From the NCBI RefSeq assembly GCF_041224425.1, contig NZ_JBGFGL010000076.1, forward strand, positions 186,001-250,000: DNA of 64,000 nt. Reading direction: 5' to 3'. Source of the stretch: Psychroserpens sp041224425. GTDB taxonomy: Bacteria > Bacteroidota > Bacteroidia > Flavobacteriales > Flavobacteriaceae. Made by a program: the position numbers and the translations under genes. Shown one piece after another: positions 1-8,931 of the stretch. Position 1 is the stretch's first letter; the number at the start of each line of letters is the position of its first letter. The notes beneath the pieces were generated by a model that was given only the letters and a program-made list of their open reading frames with translations, had not been told where the DNA came from and did not search any database.

Positions 1-2
1 TT

Positions 3-788
3 TTTACAGAAAACGGTTCTAAAACAAGCCAATTTTGGTTGAATGGAAACCATTTGATCGTTGATGCTACCTTTAAAGAGAAATTACATATCGATACCAT
101 TCAGAATTCAGATCTTTATTACAACGCTATTGATTTTTCTCAAACTTTTCGCAAACTCATTAAAGATGATGCTGATAGCTTGACAATTGATAATTTCTTA
201 ATGGAAAAGGTTCGTGAAAATATCAACAATCCCTTTTCGTTTGATGTTGCGAATAAATTTATTTACCGAAATCAAAATGACCAACACAAAATCAGAACAT
301 TATTTGATGAGCTTTCAGAACAAAACGACACGTTGAAAAATCATTTTATTAGTGTCCATAGTAGAATTGAAAACATACTTAAAGTCAATACACTTGATTT
401 TTCTGAATATCAACTAGCAGATATCAATAATGAGATGTCTTCCATAGAATTAGACAACTCAAAAACCTATCTTTTGGATTTCTGGTTTGTTAATTGTCCG
501 CCTTGCATCAAAGACCATAAGCTCATTTCCCAAAAACTGGAATTCCTTAACGAACACAACATCGAATTGATTGGAATTTCAACAGACAAAGACCATATCA
601 AGTGGAAAGATTACCTCAAAGAACATGGCTACAATTGGAACAATTACAGAGAAATTGATTCTTTAGAAACCATGACGAAAGCTATGGCAATATGGTCTTT
701 TCCAACCTATTTACACCTAAATACTAAGGGAGACATTAAAGCTCGATTTAATTCTTTTGAAGATTTTGAAAAATATATCAACAAATAG
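3..788 (+). CDS. TlpA-like thioredoxin-fold protein, 5' truncated by window edge
   Basis: The reading frame is open from the first bases of the window, so the N-terminus, with any signal peptide, lies outside. The C-terminal half carries a thioredoxin/TlpA/AhpC-TSA fold: a LLDFWFVNCPPC strand-plus-active-site segment with the CPPC redox pair encoded at 495-506, followed by a WSFPTYLHLN segment that supplies the cis-Pro (FPT). The preceding 140 residues are polar and helical, as in Bacteroidota TlpA-like proteins that have an N-terminal DUF4369-type domain. The family acts as periplasmic, membrane-anchored thiol:disulfide reductases. A TTG at 39 and an ATG elsewhere could be called as starts, but the continuous upstream frame argues against an internal start. 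The exact substrate is unknown. Confidence 0.8.
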   Translation, partial: FTENGSKTSQFWLNGNHLIVDATFKEKLHIDTIQNSDLYYNAIDFSQTFRKLIKDDADSLTIDNFLMEKVRENINNPFSFDVANKFIYRNQNDQHKIRTLFDELSEQNDTLKNHFISVHSRIENILKVNTLDFSEYQLADINNEMSSIELDNSKTYLLDFWFVNCPPCIKDHKLISQKLEFLNEHNIELIGISTDKDHIKWKDYLKEHGYNWNNYREIDSLETMTKAMAIWSFPTYLHLNTKGDIKARFNSFEDFEKYINK

Positions 789-816
789 CGCATTCACCAT
801 CATAAAATATGTACTC

Positions 817-1212
817 ATGAAAAGATATCTCACATTTTTGTTTTTGTTCGTTTTATCGTCAAATACAATCATTGCACAAGACCTAGATACCAACTCTAGC
901 ACCAAAGTAGATCTACTCATCGGAAACTGGAAAATTGATTTAAGACCAACTCCAGAATCTGAAGCCTATTACCAATTCTTTGTTGTAAAGGAAATCAATG
1001 AAAACACGTTTACAGGAACCTTTTATGGCAGCGAAATCAAAAACGGAATCATTAACCAGAATTGGTCAAAATTATATTTTGCGTTTTCAACCGCAGACCA
1101 AAGTAATGATTACTATCACTCTGGATATTTAGAAAACGGTAAAGTCTACGGCATCACGTATTGCCCAAATAGAGGATTCACCAATCCGTGGATTGGAACA
1201 CTAGAACTATAA
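817..1212 (+). CDS. Small secreted protein of unknown function
   Basis: The product has 131 residues. The start at 817 is chosen because it gives a clean signal peptide (MKRYLTFLFLFVLSS, cleavage after IIAQ); the frame is open further upstream to 757, but that overlaps the previous gene and would bury the signal. The mature part contains LLIGNWKIDLRPTPE and an alternating polar/hydrophobic pattern ending in PWIGTLEL, which suggests a small beta-barrel or lipocalin-like sheet protein, but I do not recognise a family. It begins 28 bp after the thioredoxin-like gene, so the two may be co-transcribed. Confidence 0.65.
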   Translation: MKRYLTFLFLFVLSSNTIIAQDLDTNSSTKVDLLIGNWKIDLRPTPESEAYYQFFVVKEINENTFTGTFYGSEIKNGIINQNWSKLYFAFSTADQSNDYYHSGYLENGKVYGITYCPNRGFTNPWIGTLEL

Positions 1213-1256
1213 GCCAATATTCAAACTAACGCCATAGTTCATTAGAACGTTCAACA

Positions 1257-2087
1257 ATGAATTTAAGAGATTTAAATAAAATGACCTCTAACATGAGTAA
1301 TACAGGCAAAATGCCTGTACTCTTCTTGGGGCATGGAAGTCCGATGAACGCCATTGAGGAAAACGAGTTTGTTCAAGGCTTTCGAAAGATTGGAAAAGAT
1401 ATCCAGAAACCAAATGCCATACTTTGTATTTCAGCGCATTGGGAGACTCGAGGCACTTATGTAACTGCCATGCAACATCCAAAAACCATTCACGATTTCG
1501 GAGGTTTTCCGCAAGCTTTGTTCGATGTACAATATCCAGCACCTGGAAGTCCTGAACTGGCGAAAGAAGCCCAAAAACTAGTTACTAAAACAAGTGTGCA
1601 ATTGGATGATAAATGGGGACTTGACCATGGCGCATGGAGTGTTATCAAACATCTATACCCAAACGCAGACATTCCTGTCATTCAAATGAGTATTGACTAT
1701 ACTAAACCTGGCCGTTATCACTACGAGCTAGCAAAAGAAATAAGTCAGCTTCGTCAAAAAGGCGTATTGATTATTGGTAGTGGAAACATGGTTCATAACC
1801 TTAGAATGGTGGCTTGGAGAAGGCTTAATGAAGAATTTGCGTTTGATTGGGCAACAGAAGCAAACGAAAAAATGAAAAGCCATATCTTGAGTGGTGATTT
1901 TCAACCCTTAATAGATTTTCAATCTCAAGGTAAAGCATTTGATCTCGCCATTCCAACACCTGAACATTATTTACCATTGCTCTATTCATTGGCTTTGAAA
2001 GATGACAACGAGCATATCAGTATTTTTAATGACAAGCCAGTTGGTGGTTCCCTTACCATGACCTCTTTGAAAATTGATGCTATGTAA
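1257..2087 (+). CDS. ygiD: Class III extradiol dioxygenase, 4,5-DOPA dioxygenase family
   Basis: The 276-residue product matches the YgiD/LigB-like family: a VLFLGHGSPMNA motif at residues 21-32, SAHWET near 60, a DHGAWSV motif near 123-129 and GSGNMVHNLR near 175-182. His26, His61, His124 and His180 are the candidate metal-site or catalytic residues. Family members are metal-dependent enzymes that open catechol rings; E. coli YgiD acts on L-DOPA in vitro, but the natural substrate here is not known. The start at 1257 fits the usual family N-terminus of about 20 residues before the first His motif. It lies 44 bp after the preceding gene. The product is cytoplasmic, with no signal peptide. Confidence 0.88.
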   Translation: MNLRDLNKMTSNMSNTGKMPVLFLGHGSPMNAIEENEFVQGFRKIGKDIQKPNAILCISAHWETRGTYVTAMQHPKTIHDFGGFPQALFDVQYPAPGSPELAKEAQKLVTKTSVQLDDKWGLDHGAWSVIKHLYPNADIPVIQMSIDYTKPGRYHYELAKEISQLRQKGVLIIGSGNMVHNLRMVAWRRLNEEFAFDWATEANEKMKSHILSGDFQPLIDFQSQGKAFDLAIPTPEHYLPLLYSLALKDDNEHISIFNDKPVGGSLTMTSLKIDAM

Positions 2088-2200
2088 ATTGAGGATTACC
2101 TATTTCTATTAAAATCAGTCCTCTATTCTACCCTTTTTTAGTAACTTACTTCCTCTAGGTTACATAACAGTTTTCAATATTTGAACAAACAAAGGGAACA

Positions 2201-2578
2201 ATGAAATTCTATACGTCTATACCAAAAGGCTTAAAGCCTTTTTATAATACAGAATTAGATAATTATAAATCTGAATTATCTAAAGGGAACTTAAGTAATG
2301 CTTGGAATCATTTAGAACGAGCGCATATCATTGGACAAAAATATCCTTATGCGCATACGTTTGTACATTGGAAAATGCTACAATTCGGAATTCAGATTAA
2401 AAACGGGAAAGAAATCATCGGTCAAATTCCTAGGTTGGTTTTTGGAGGTGTCAAATCGTTTGTTGGAAAAATTCCCGTTGGAAATCCAGGTGGTGCGAAT
2501 GTGCCTCCTTTAAAGCCATTTCCAATCGAAAATGAATTGAAAATCATTTTTGAAGAAGCTGGAATTGAAATAACTTAA
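2201..2578 (+). CDS. DUF3703 domain protein
   Basis: The product has 125 residues and no signal peptide. The segment AWNHLERAHIIGQKYPYAHTF followed by HWKML is characteristic of DUF3703, and the C-terminal half contains the conserved glycine/proline-rich GGVKSF...GNPGGANVPPLKP stretch. The biochemical role of the family is unknown. Conserved His residues (HLERAH, HTFVHW) could bind metal, but that is only a guess. It is followed 26 bp later by a sulfurtransferase gene in the same direction and is probably co-transcribed with it. Confidence 0.8.
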   Translation: MKFYTSIPKGLKPFYNTELDNYKSELSKGNLSNAWNHLERAHIIGQKYPYAHTFVHWKMLQFGIQIKNGKEIIGQIPRLVFGGVKSFVGKIPVGNPGGANVPPLKPFPIENELKIIFEEAGIEIT

Positions 2579-2604
2579 AGCCTATAACCTTTTTTCTCAC
2601 AGTA

Positions 2605-3426
2605 TTGAAAGACATCGTTTCCACTAAATGGCTCAATCAAAATCTGGATCATCCGAATTTAATAATTCTCGATGCCAGCATAGCCTCTAATGCTAGTGGA
2701 AAGGTATTTGAGAAAAGTGAATCCACAATTCCAAACGCGAGGCGATTCGACTTAAAAAATGTGTTTTCTGATACTTCAAGTGTATTTCCGAATACCATTC
2801 CAAATCCTCACATATTTGAACGCGAATGTCAAAAATTAGGCATCAATCAGGATTCTGAAATTGTTGTGTTTGATGCCAATGGAATGTATTCCAGTCCGAG
2901 AGCTTGGTGGCTATTCCACGTTATGGGACATGAGAACATTGCTGTTCTTGATGGCGGACTTCCAAAATGGATTCAAAATGGATTCCGAACGGAGCAATCA
3001 CATCTTACCAAATTCGAAACTGGAAATTTCAAAGCCAATTTTAATAAGGATTTACTTATTTCGTTTGAACAGGTTTCGCAGAATATCATCAAAAAAGATT
3101 TCCTAATTGTCGATGCTCGGTCTAAAGGACGTTTCAATGGCACTGAACAAGAACCGAGAAAACATTTGAAAAGTGGTCACATTCCCAATTCTGTCAACAT
3201 CCCTCATCAAGACGTATTATCTGACGGTATGTTTAAATCCAAAGACGAACTCAAAGTACTTTTTAAGCATAAATGTCATGGAGAAAAAAAATTGGTATTT
3301 TCTTGTGGTTCTGGATTGACCGCTTGCATTGTTTTACTAGCGTGCCGAATTGGATATACAAACACCTCCAAATTATATGATGGCTCCTGGACGGAATGGG
3401 CTGAACGGAATGATTTAAAAGTATGA
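2605..3426 (+). CDS. sseA: Sulfurtransferase with two rhodanese domains (3-mercaptopyruvate/thiosulfate sulfurtransferase)
   Basis: The product has 273 residues and two rhodanese domains. The inactive N-terminal one (about 5-125) carries VVFDANGMYSSPRAWW, and the catalytic C-terminal one (about 145-270) carries the persulfide loop FSCGSGLTAC with nucleophile Cys234. The CGSGLTA loop resembles the CGSGVTA form of mercaptopyruvate sulfurtransferases more than the CRKGVTA loop of thiosulfate rhodaneses, so 3-mercaptopyruvate is the more likely donor. The start is a TTG at 2605, since no in-frame ATG precedes the conserved STKWL segment. The product is cytoplasmic. The symbol is assigned by family, not by proven activity. 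Confidence 0.85.
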   Translation: MKDIVSTKWLNQNLDHPNLIILDASIASNASGKVFEKSESTIPNARRFDLKNVFSDTSSVFPNTIPNPHIFERECQKLGINQDSEIVVFDANGMYSSPRAWWLFHVMGHENIAVLDGGLPKWIQNGFRTEQSHLTKFETGNFKANFNKDLLISFEQVSQNIIKKDFLIVDARSKGRFNGTEQEPRKHLKSGHIPNSVNIPHQDVLSDGMFKSKDELKVLFKHKCHGEKKLVFSCGSGLTACIVLLACRIGYTNTSKLYDGSWTEWAERNDLKV

Positions 3427-3459
3427 AGTGATATATTATAAGACTAAAAAAAAACGAAT

Positions 3460-3837
3460 ATGAAAAACTATATTGACGGCTTTGTTTTACCCATTCCTCG
3501 AGCTCATGTTGACGACTACAAAAAAGTGGCTGAAAAAGTGGCTGAAATTTGGAAATCATATGGCGCCATCGCCTACAACGAATTTATTGGTGATGACTTA
3601 TCGCTAGAAGGTACCAAGTCATTTATTGAAACCATCGACGTGAAAGAAGATGAGGCAGTCATTTTTGGTTGGGTCGTATTTCCATCAAAAGAAATTCGAG
3701 ATCTAGCCAATAAAAAAGTGCCTGAAGATCCTAGAATGGCTAGTTTGGTAGTACCTTTGGTTAATCCTGAAAATTTGATTTTTGATGCTAGTAGAATGGT
3801 CTATGGTGGATTTAAATCACTTGTAAAATCAGATTAA
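3460..3837 (+). CDS. DUF1428 family protein (YbaA-like)
   Basis: The product has 125 residues, close to the family norm. It begins with YIDGFVLPIPRAHVDDYKKVA and has the conserved WKSYGAIAYNEFIGDD and VVFPSKEIRD blocks. DUF1428 proteins adopt a dimeric alpha/beta-barrel fold like ABM-type monooxygenases, and their function is not established. The start follows an A-rich leader, usual for this organism. It lies 33 bp downstream of the sulfurtransferase and 10 bp upstream of the YdeI-like gene, so these three probably form one transcript. Confidence 0.85.
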   Translation: MKNYIDGFVLPIPRAHVDDYKKVAEKVAEIWKSYGAIAYNEFIGDDLSLEGTKSFIETIDVKEDEAVIFGWVVFPSKEIRDLANKKVPEDPRMASLVVPLVNPENLIFDASRMVYGGFKSLVKSD

Positions 3838-3847
3838 AAATAAAACC

Positions 3848-4489
3848 ATGAACGATAAAGTCGAACACTATTTTGCCAAACTCAAGGCATGGAAACCGGA
3901 GCTTACAAAACTTCGAGATTTAATTTTAGATTGCGGACTCGAGGAAGAATATAAATGGCGAAACCCTTGCTACACAGATAACGGAAAGAACATCATTATA
4001 CTTGGTTACACTAAGGAATTCTGTACAGTCAGTTTTCTAAAAGGTGAACTTCTAAAGGATCAAAAAAATAGACTCCATAAAGCTGGTCCTAATTCAAGAT
4101 CTGCCAAATACCTTTCCTTCACATCTGAAAAAGAGATTGATAAAAATCAAGATATCATCAAAAGCTACATCAATGAGGCTATAGACATTGAAAGAAAAGG
4201 GTTAAAAATTGATTATAAAAAAGATCAAGAGCTTAAACTTCCTAAAGAACTCATAGAAAAATTCAATGAAAACCCTAAGCTTGAAAAGGCTTTTACAAGT
4301 TTAACAAAAGGAAGACAAAGAGGTTATCTCTTACACTTTTCAGCTGCAAAGCAATCGAAAACCATAATTTCCAGAATAGAAAAATATGAAGAGCGCATCT
4401 ACAATGGCAAAGGCATGTTAGATTGTGTATGTGGACTTTCGAAACGGATGCCAAATTGTGATGGTTCCCATAAACAATTAAAAAAATAG
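3848..4489 (+). CDS. DUF1801/YdeI-like protein with a C-terminal CDGSH iron-sulfur motif
   Basis: The product has 213 residues. The N-terminal part (about 5-115) is a DUF1801/YdhG-like domain with EYKWRNPCYTDNGKNI. The middle (about 130-185) is the YdeI/OmpD-associated segment with SLTKGRQRGYLLHFSAAKQSKT. The last 21 residues contain C193-x-C195-x2-S-x3-P-x-C204-D-G-S-H208, an exact match to the CDGSH zinc-finger-like motif that holds a 2Fe-2S cluster through three Cys and one His (mitoNEET family). CDGSH units usually pair or dimerise to form the fold; here only one motif is present, so cluster binding would probably need a dimer. YdeI relatives have been linked to peptide resistance, but that role is not shown here. 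Confidence 0.82.
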   Translation: MNDKVEHYFAKLKAWKPELTKLRDLILDCGLEEEYKWRNPCYTDNGKNIIILGYTKEFCTVSFLKGELLKDQKNRLHKAGPNSRSAKYLSFTSEKEIDKNQDIIKSYINEAIDIERKGLKIDYKKDQELKLPKELIEKFNENPKLEKAFTSLTKGRQRGYLLHFSAAKQSKTIISRIEKYEERIYNGKGMLDCVCGLSKRMPNCDGSHKQLKK

Positions 4490-4517
4490 CAGTAGATTTA
4501 TGCTTGCATTTAAAACT

Positions 4518-5024
4518 ATGGATTTACAGCCAATATTACAAAATGAATTAGTGCGCTTAAGGCCTTTGGAGCAAACTGACCTGGAAGCTTTGTACCAAGT
4601 AGCAAAAGATCCAAAGATTTGGGAACAGCATCATGTAAAACGCTATCTTAGAGATGTTTTTGAGAATTTTTTTGCTGAGTCAATAGCATCAAAAGGAGCG
4701 TTCATTATCTATGATAAACAAAGTGGTGACATCATTGGAAGCTCAAGATATATGAAAGTTGATGGCTTTCCCAAAATGATAGAAATTGGTTGGACATTTA
4801 TCGATCGGGAATTTTGGGGAGGAACCTATAACGCTTCCATAAAAAAAATGATGATTGAACACGCTTTTAAATACTTTGATGCCATCATATTCAAAGTGAA
4901 CAAAAAGAATAAACGTTCCCAAAAGGCGGTGGGTAAAATTGGCGGACGAAAAATTGACGATTCAGAATTCAATGGGCTTTCAAAGCGTTATGTAGATACT
5001 CACGTTTTTATTATTGAAAAATAA
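4518..5024 (+). CDS. GNAT family N-acetyltransferase (RimJ/RimL-like)
   Basis: The product has 168 residues. The N-terminus ELVRLRPLEQTDLEALY and the middle DIIGSSRYM...IEIGWTFIDREFWGG form the Acetyltransf_3/RimL fold, and the C-terminal KVNKKNKRSQKAVGKIGG supplies the acetyl-CoA-adjacent helix (the N-x-x-S motif seen in RimJ/RimL). The start at 4518 puts the conserved core about 12 residues from the N-terminus; an upstream ATG at 4500 in the same frame is also possible. The substrate is unknown and could be a protein N-terminus or a small amine. Confidence 0.82.
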   Translation: MDLQPILQNELVRLRPLEQTDLEALYQVAKDPKIWEQHHVKRYLRDVFENFFAESIASKGAFIIYDKQSGDIIGSSRYMKVDGFPKMIEIGWTFIDREFWGGTYNASIKKMMIEHAFKYFDAIIFKVNKKNKRSQKAVGKIGGRKIDDSEFNGLSKRYVDTHVFIIEK

Positions 5025-5084
5025 GATTTTCTGAATGACATTGAACTAAAGATTATTTTAATACCTCTAAACAAAACATATAAA

Positions 5085-5459
5085 ATGAAAGTCACAACCG
5101 AAAAAAATGAGCAAGTTGCCAAAATGGTATTTGCTTCCATCTATCCGCATTATCTTAATAGAATAGAAAAAAATGGTAGAACAAAAGAAGAACTCGACCA
5201 AGTAATTGAATGGTTTACTGGTTTTGACCAAGACACTTTACAATCTCTAATTGATGAAAAAGTAACTTTCAGAACCTTCTTTCAAAAGGCTAAAATACAT
5301 CCAAATGAACATATGATAAAAGGGGTTGTTTGTGGCTATCGAATAGAAGATATTGAGGAAGAGTTTGAATTGTATAAGCAATGTAGGCAAATGGAAAAGT
5401 TGATAGATGAATTGGCTAAAGGCCGTAAAATGGAAAAAATACTACGCAAAGAAAAATAG
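5085..5459 (+). CDS. DUF2200 family protein
   Basis: The product has 124 residues. The sequence VFASIYPHYLNRIEKNGRTKEELDQVIEWFTGFD and VTFRTFFQKAKIHPNEHMIKGVVCGYR is typical of DUF2200. It is mostly helical, with no signal peptide or membrane segment. The role is unknown. The C-terminus (KLIDELAKGRKMEKILRK) is strongly basic, which could favour nucleic acid contact, but I see no DNA-binding motif. The gene stands alone, with 60 bp in front and 92 bp behind. Confidence 0.85.
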   Translation: MKVTTEKNEQVAKMVFASIYPHYLNRIEKNGRTKEELDQVIEWFTGFDQDTLQSLIDEKVTFRTFFQKAKIHPNEHMIKGVVCGYRIEDIEEEFELYKQCRQMEKLIDELAKGRKMEKILRKEK

Positions 5460-5551
5460 TTTTAAATCTCAGCTAGTAATACGACACATTCTTCAAATAA
5501 ATTTTAATTTTGAATATCTTTTAAACACATTCAAAACGTATCTGCACAACA

Positions 5552-6205
5552 ATGAACAAAAGAAGGCATGTGATGATTTCAGGAACAGGTCGATCTGGTA
5601 CCAGTTTCCTTGTGGAACTTCTTACAAACCTTGGCTTAGACACTGGCTATAACACTGATAGCTTAAAAAAGAATAAAAATGATTTAAGCCATGCTGGACT
5701 TGAAAAAGATATCAGAAAGGATAATTGTCCTTATATCGTTAAAAACCCTTGGTTTTGCGATTATGCAGATGAAATATTCGCTCGTGAAGACATTCTAGTT
5801 GAGCATGTTTTTATTCCTATACGAAACTTAAACGCCGCAGCCCAAAGTAGAATTAACGTTACAAAGAAAGGCATCAAAAAACAATCCCTAACAAAAAGGA
5901 TGTTGATTAAATTAGGTGTTAATAAGGTAAATTTTCCTGGTGGCACATGGCATACCAATTCACTTGAGTCTAATAATCAAGAACATGTTTTGTTAAATCA
6001 ACTCTATAAATTAATGCTTTCTACATCAGATTCTACTACTGATGTGACTTTGATTAAATATCCTAGATTGACAAAAGATCCAGCATATCTCCATAAAAAA
6101 CTACAACCAATCATGAAAGATATCACTTATGATACCTTTTTGGAAGTTTTTAATAAAACTGTGAAACCAGAATTGGTAAGTAAATTCAACAGTGAAGATG
6201 CCTAG
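5552..6205 (+). CDS. Sulfotransferase-family P-loop protein
   Basis: The product has 217 residues. The N-terminus has SGTGRSGTSFL (residues 10-20), the 5'-phosphosulfate-binding loop of sulfotransferases, which is a P-loop variant. A downstream segment, EHVFIPIRNLNAAAQSRI, resembles the PAPS 3'-phosphate region (R..N...QS). The rest is divergent and shorter than typical 250-300-residue enzymes. If active, it would transfer sulfate from PAPS to a carbohydrate or small molecule, but no PAPS-synthesis or polysaccharide genes are adjacent. It could instead be a nucleotide-binding protein that no longer transfers sulfate. Confidence 0.7.
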   Translation: MNKRRHVMISGTGRSGTSFLVELLTNLGLDTGYNTDSLKKNKNDLSHAGLEKDIRKDNCPYIVKNPWFCDYADEIFAREDILVEHVFIPIRNLNAAAQSRINVTKKGIKKQSLTKRMLIKLGVNKVNFPGGTWHTNSLESNNQEHVLLNQLYKLMLSTSDSTTDVTLIKYPRLTKDPAYLHKKLQPIMKDITYDTFLEVFNKTVKPELVSKFNSEDA

Positions 6206-6342
6206 AATTTGAGTTGATGAATTATCATCTTCCAAGACCAAATGCCTTCAATAATTATCATTCACAAACATTTCTAAAATCAAGTTTATAATTCTATGCA
6301 CATACATAGTGTTGAATTTGTAGGCAATATTATAAAATATTG

Positions 6343-6403
6343 TGCATTTCATCGGTTTTTTATGCGTTTTATAGATTATTCTGCGAAATTTATTCTATAT
6401 TAG
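6343..6403 (+). promoter_or_regulatory. Direct-repeat operator and promoter of the M14 carboxypeptidase gene
   Basis: TGCATTTCATCGG starts at 6343, and related copies TGCGTTTTATAGA at 6363 and TGCGAAATTTATT at 6382 follow at 20- and 19-bp spacing. TATATTAG at 6396-6403 is a one-mismatch match to the flavobacterial -7 element TAnnTTTG. No good -33 TTG is present, which suggests dependence on an activator. The same motif recurs at 8932 and 58286. That this is an operator is inference. Confidence 0.5.
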
Positions 6404-6444
6404 CCTCAAATTTTAAGTCCAAATTTACCTAAACACCTACTCTA

Positions 6445-8838
6445 ATGAGAAAAACTACTTTCTTGTATGTATTGCTTCTGCTTATGTTTACAAGCGTACA
6501 TGCTCAAATTTCAAACGTTCAAAAAGCTCAAAACTACATTGCGAATCGTGGTGAAGTTTGCTTTGTATTTACCGCTAATAACGAACAACAAGTTCAAGAA
6601 ATCGCCAACTTTTTATCCATTGGTCATAATGTGAATCCTGAAACCCTAGAGGTTGAAGCTTTTGCCAATGCAGAGACATTTCAACAATTTTTAGCTTACG
6701 GATTACCTTTTGTAGTCAACGACAACGATAATGAGTTTACTCCAAATGTAACCAGTGAAGAAGATACCCAAGCTTGGGATGTCGATTGGAATGCCTATCC
6801 AACATACTCTCAGTATGTAGATAAGATGAATTATTTTGCAACTACCTATCCTAATCTGTGTACTTTGGAATCTATTGGAGACACAAACAACGGAAGACAA
6901 ATTCTAATGTTGAAGATTTCTGATAATGTCAATACTAACGAAGCCGAACCAGAATTTATGTATACCTCATCAATGCATGGTGATGAACTTGCAGGCTATC
7001 CTTTAATGATCAGATTAGCAGAATACTTACTTAGTAATTATGGTTCTGATGCAGAAGTTGATGGCATCGTCAATAATACGGTTATCTATATCAATCCATT
7101 AGCAAATCCTGATGGAACCTATAGAAATACAGGTAACAATGTGATTACAAATCCGATACGTGCCAATGCCAACGGACAAGATTTAAACCGAAACTATGTT
7201 GATAATATGGCTGGACTTCATTATGAAGGTACTTACGAGGTTGAAACCCTTGCTTTTATGAACTTTGAAGCAGCTCATGACATTGTGTTATCGGCAAATT
7301 TCCATGGCGGAACAGAATTGGTGAATTATCCATGGGATAATACCTATGATCAACATGCAGATCACGACTGGTATGAATATATTTCAGTTGAATATGCTAC
7401 AAATGCACAGAATAATAGTCCTTCAGGATATATGACTGTTGATGAAGATTCTGACGTGTATCCAAGTCCAGGTGTCACGCATGGTGCTGAATGGTACCGC
7501 GTGTTTGGTGGACGACAAGATTATATGAATTTTTACAGAGGTGGTAGAGAAGTTACCATTGAGCTATCTGACACCAAATGGATTCAAGGTAGTGCCATAA
7601 ATGATCATTGGACCTACAACAAACAAGCTATTCTAGATTTTATGAAGCAAGTGAATTTTGGACTCCAAGGGATTGTCTCTGATGAATCTGGAAATCCTGT
7701 CGTCGCTAAAATATCAATTGCTGGACATGACAATAAAAATTCATTTGTCTTTTCAAATGCAGATTTTGGTGATTACTACAGACTTCTTAAAGGCGGAAAC
7801 TATAATGTCACCTTTGAAGCGCCTGGTTACGCCTCACAAACAATCAATGTAAGTATAACAGATAACGTGCAAACCATTCAAAATGTAACGATGGTTGCCA
7901 ATACAAGTTTACCAAATGCTGATGATGTTTCTATTTTTGAAAACGAAACGGCTACACTGACAGCAACTGGATCAGGAACCTTAAATTGGTATGAAAATAT
8001 TGATGATGATTCTCCTGTTGCTACTGGTGCTAGCTACACCACTCCTATCTTGACAGAAACTAGATCTTATTTTGTTGAAGATGTTATTGCAAAGGGTAAT
8101 GTAGGTTCAACAAATTATGCAGCAAATGGAAGCTTTTTTGCTGGAGGAACTACAGATCGTTATTTAATATTTGATTCTACAGAAGAAGTTTTACTGAAAG
8201 AAGTAACCATCAATGCGCAAAGTGCAGGTGAAATGGAAGTACAATTACAAGATGGTTCGGGTAATGTACTCGATTCACGTTTGATTCTTATTGAAGCTGG
8301 AGGGGTACAGCAAATTGAACTTAATTTCATGATTCCTATTGCAAATGACCTTAGGCTTGCCAGTGCAGAATTATCTTCAGGGTTTAGTTTGTGGAGAAAT
8401 AATACTGCTGCAGGTACCAGCTATCCGTATACTAACGGTTCAATTACGATTAAAGGCAACAACATCAATAATTTAGATTATTACTATTTCTTCTATGATT
8501 GGAGCCTTGAAGATATCAAAAGTGCCAGAAAGGAAGTGGTTGTTACTGTTGAAGATACACTTGGAATTGTAGATAATACTTTAGAAAGTGTTAGTGTCTT
8601 CCCTAACCCGTTCAAAAACATAGTGACTATAAAAATGTCAAATACTACCGAATCAAATATCGATATTGAATTATATGACATTAGTGGTAGAACTATATTC
8701 AGTTCAGCAAATACAACAATCCTTAATGGAGAGTATCATTTGCAGAACATGAACAACCTTACCAAAGGATCATACTTCCTGAAAATTACAGATAATAAAA
8801 ACAATAGCTCAATTGTTAAACAATTGATTAAGCAATAG
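6445..8838 (+). CDS. Secreted M14 zinc carboxypeptidase with T9SS sorting domain
   Basis: The product has 797 residues. A signal peptide (1-20, ending VHA-Q) is followed by an N-terminal prosegment and the M14 catalytic domain at about 115-405. Zinc ligands are His178 and Glu181 in SSMHGDELAG and His287 in NFHGGTEL; the catalytic Glu373 is in REVTIELSD. Then come a carboxypeptidase regulatory-like beta sandwich (about 408-485), an Ig-like segment (NWYENIDDDSPVATG), another beta domain, and a C-terminal type A sorting domain (VFPNPFKN... to VKQLIKQ). It therefore hydrolyses C-terminal residues from peptides outside the cell or on the cell surface after export by the T9SS. The transcript ends at a strong hairpin 20 bp downstream. 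Confidence 0.9.
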   Translation: MRKTTFLYVLLLLMFTSVHAQISNVQKAQNYIANRGEVCFVFTANNEQQVQEIANFLSIGHNVNPETLEVEAFANAETFQQFLAYGLPFVVNDNDNEFTPNVTSEEDTQAWDVDWNAYPTYSQYVDKMNYFATTYPNLCTLESIGDTNNGRQILMLKISDNVNTNEAEPEFMYTSSMHGDELAGYPLMIRLAEYLLSNYGSDAEVDGIVNNTVIYINPLANPDGTYRNTGNNVITNPIRANANGQDLNRNYVDNMAGLHYEGTYEVETLAFMNFEAAHDIVLSANFHGGTELVNYPWDNTYDQHADHDWYEYISVEYATNAQNNSPSGYMTVDEDSDVYPSPGVTHGAEWYRVFGGRQDYMNFYRGGREVTIELSDTKWIQGSAINDHWTYNKQAILDFMKQVNFGLQGIVSDESGNPVVAKISIAGHDNKNSFVFSNADFGDYYRLLKGGNYNVTFEAPGYASQTINVSITDNVQTIQNVTMVANTSLPNADDVSIFENETATLTATGSGTLNWYENIDDDSPVATGASYTTPILTETRSYFVEDVIAKGNVGSTNYAANGSFFAGGTTDRYLIFDSTEEVLLKEVTINAQSAGEMEVQLQDGSGNVLDSRLILIEAGGVQQIELNFMIPIANDLRLASAELSSGFSLWRNNTAAGTSYPYTNGSITIKGNNINNLDYYYFFYDWSLEDIKSARKEVVVTVEDTLGIVDNTLESVSVFPNPFKNIVTIKMSNTTESNIDIELYDISGRTIFSSANTTILNGEYHLQNMNNLTKGSYFLKITDNKNNSSIVKQLIKQ

Positions 8839-8859
8839 TTAATAAATTTAGAATGTCAG

Positions 8860-8895
8860 AAAAAGCTGAAAATTATAATAATTTTCAGCTTTTTC
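8860..8895 (+). terminator. Rho-independent terminator after the M14 peptidase gene
   Basis: A near-perfect inverted repeat, AAAAAGCTGAAAATT with its complement AATTTTCAGCTTTTT around a short loop, ends in a T run. It lies 21 bp after the stop codon. Confidence 0.85.
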
Positions 8896-8931
8896 ATTAT
8901 ATTGATTATCAACTACTTAAAAAATTCATTG

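Noticed and set aside
2088..2145. GAGGATT...AATC-N3-CCTC imperfect hairpin after ygiD
   Set aside because: It has a long loop and a broken stem, and the T run lies some way downstream. It could be a weak terminator, but it is not strong enough to list.
3263..3559. 98-codon - strand frame across the sulfurtransferase end
   Set aside because: It overlaps two well-supported + strand genes and its translation is basic and low in complexity, as for shadow frames.
6324..6343. CAATATT/AATATTG hairpin before the M14 peptidase gene
   Set aside because: It is an AT-only stem with no direct T run, probably base-composition noise, although it touches the repeat motif.
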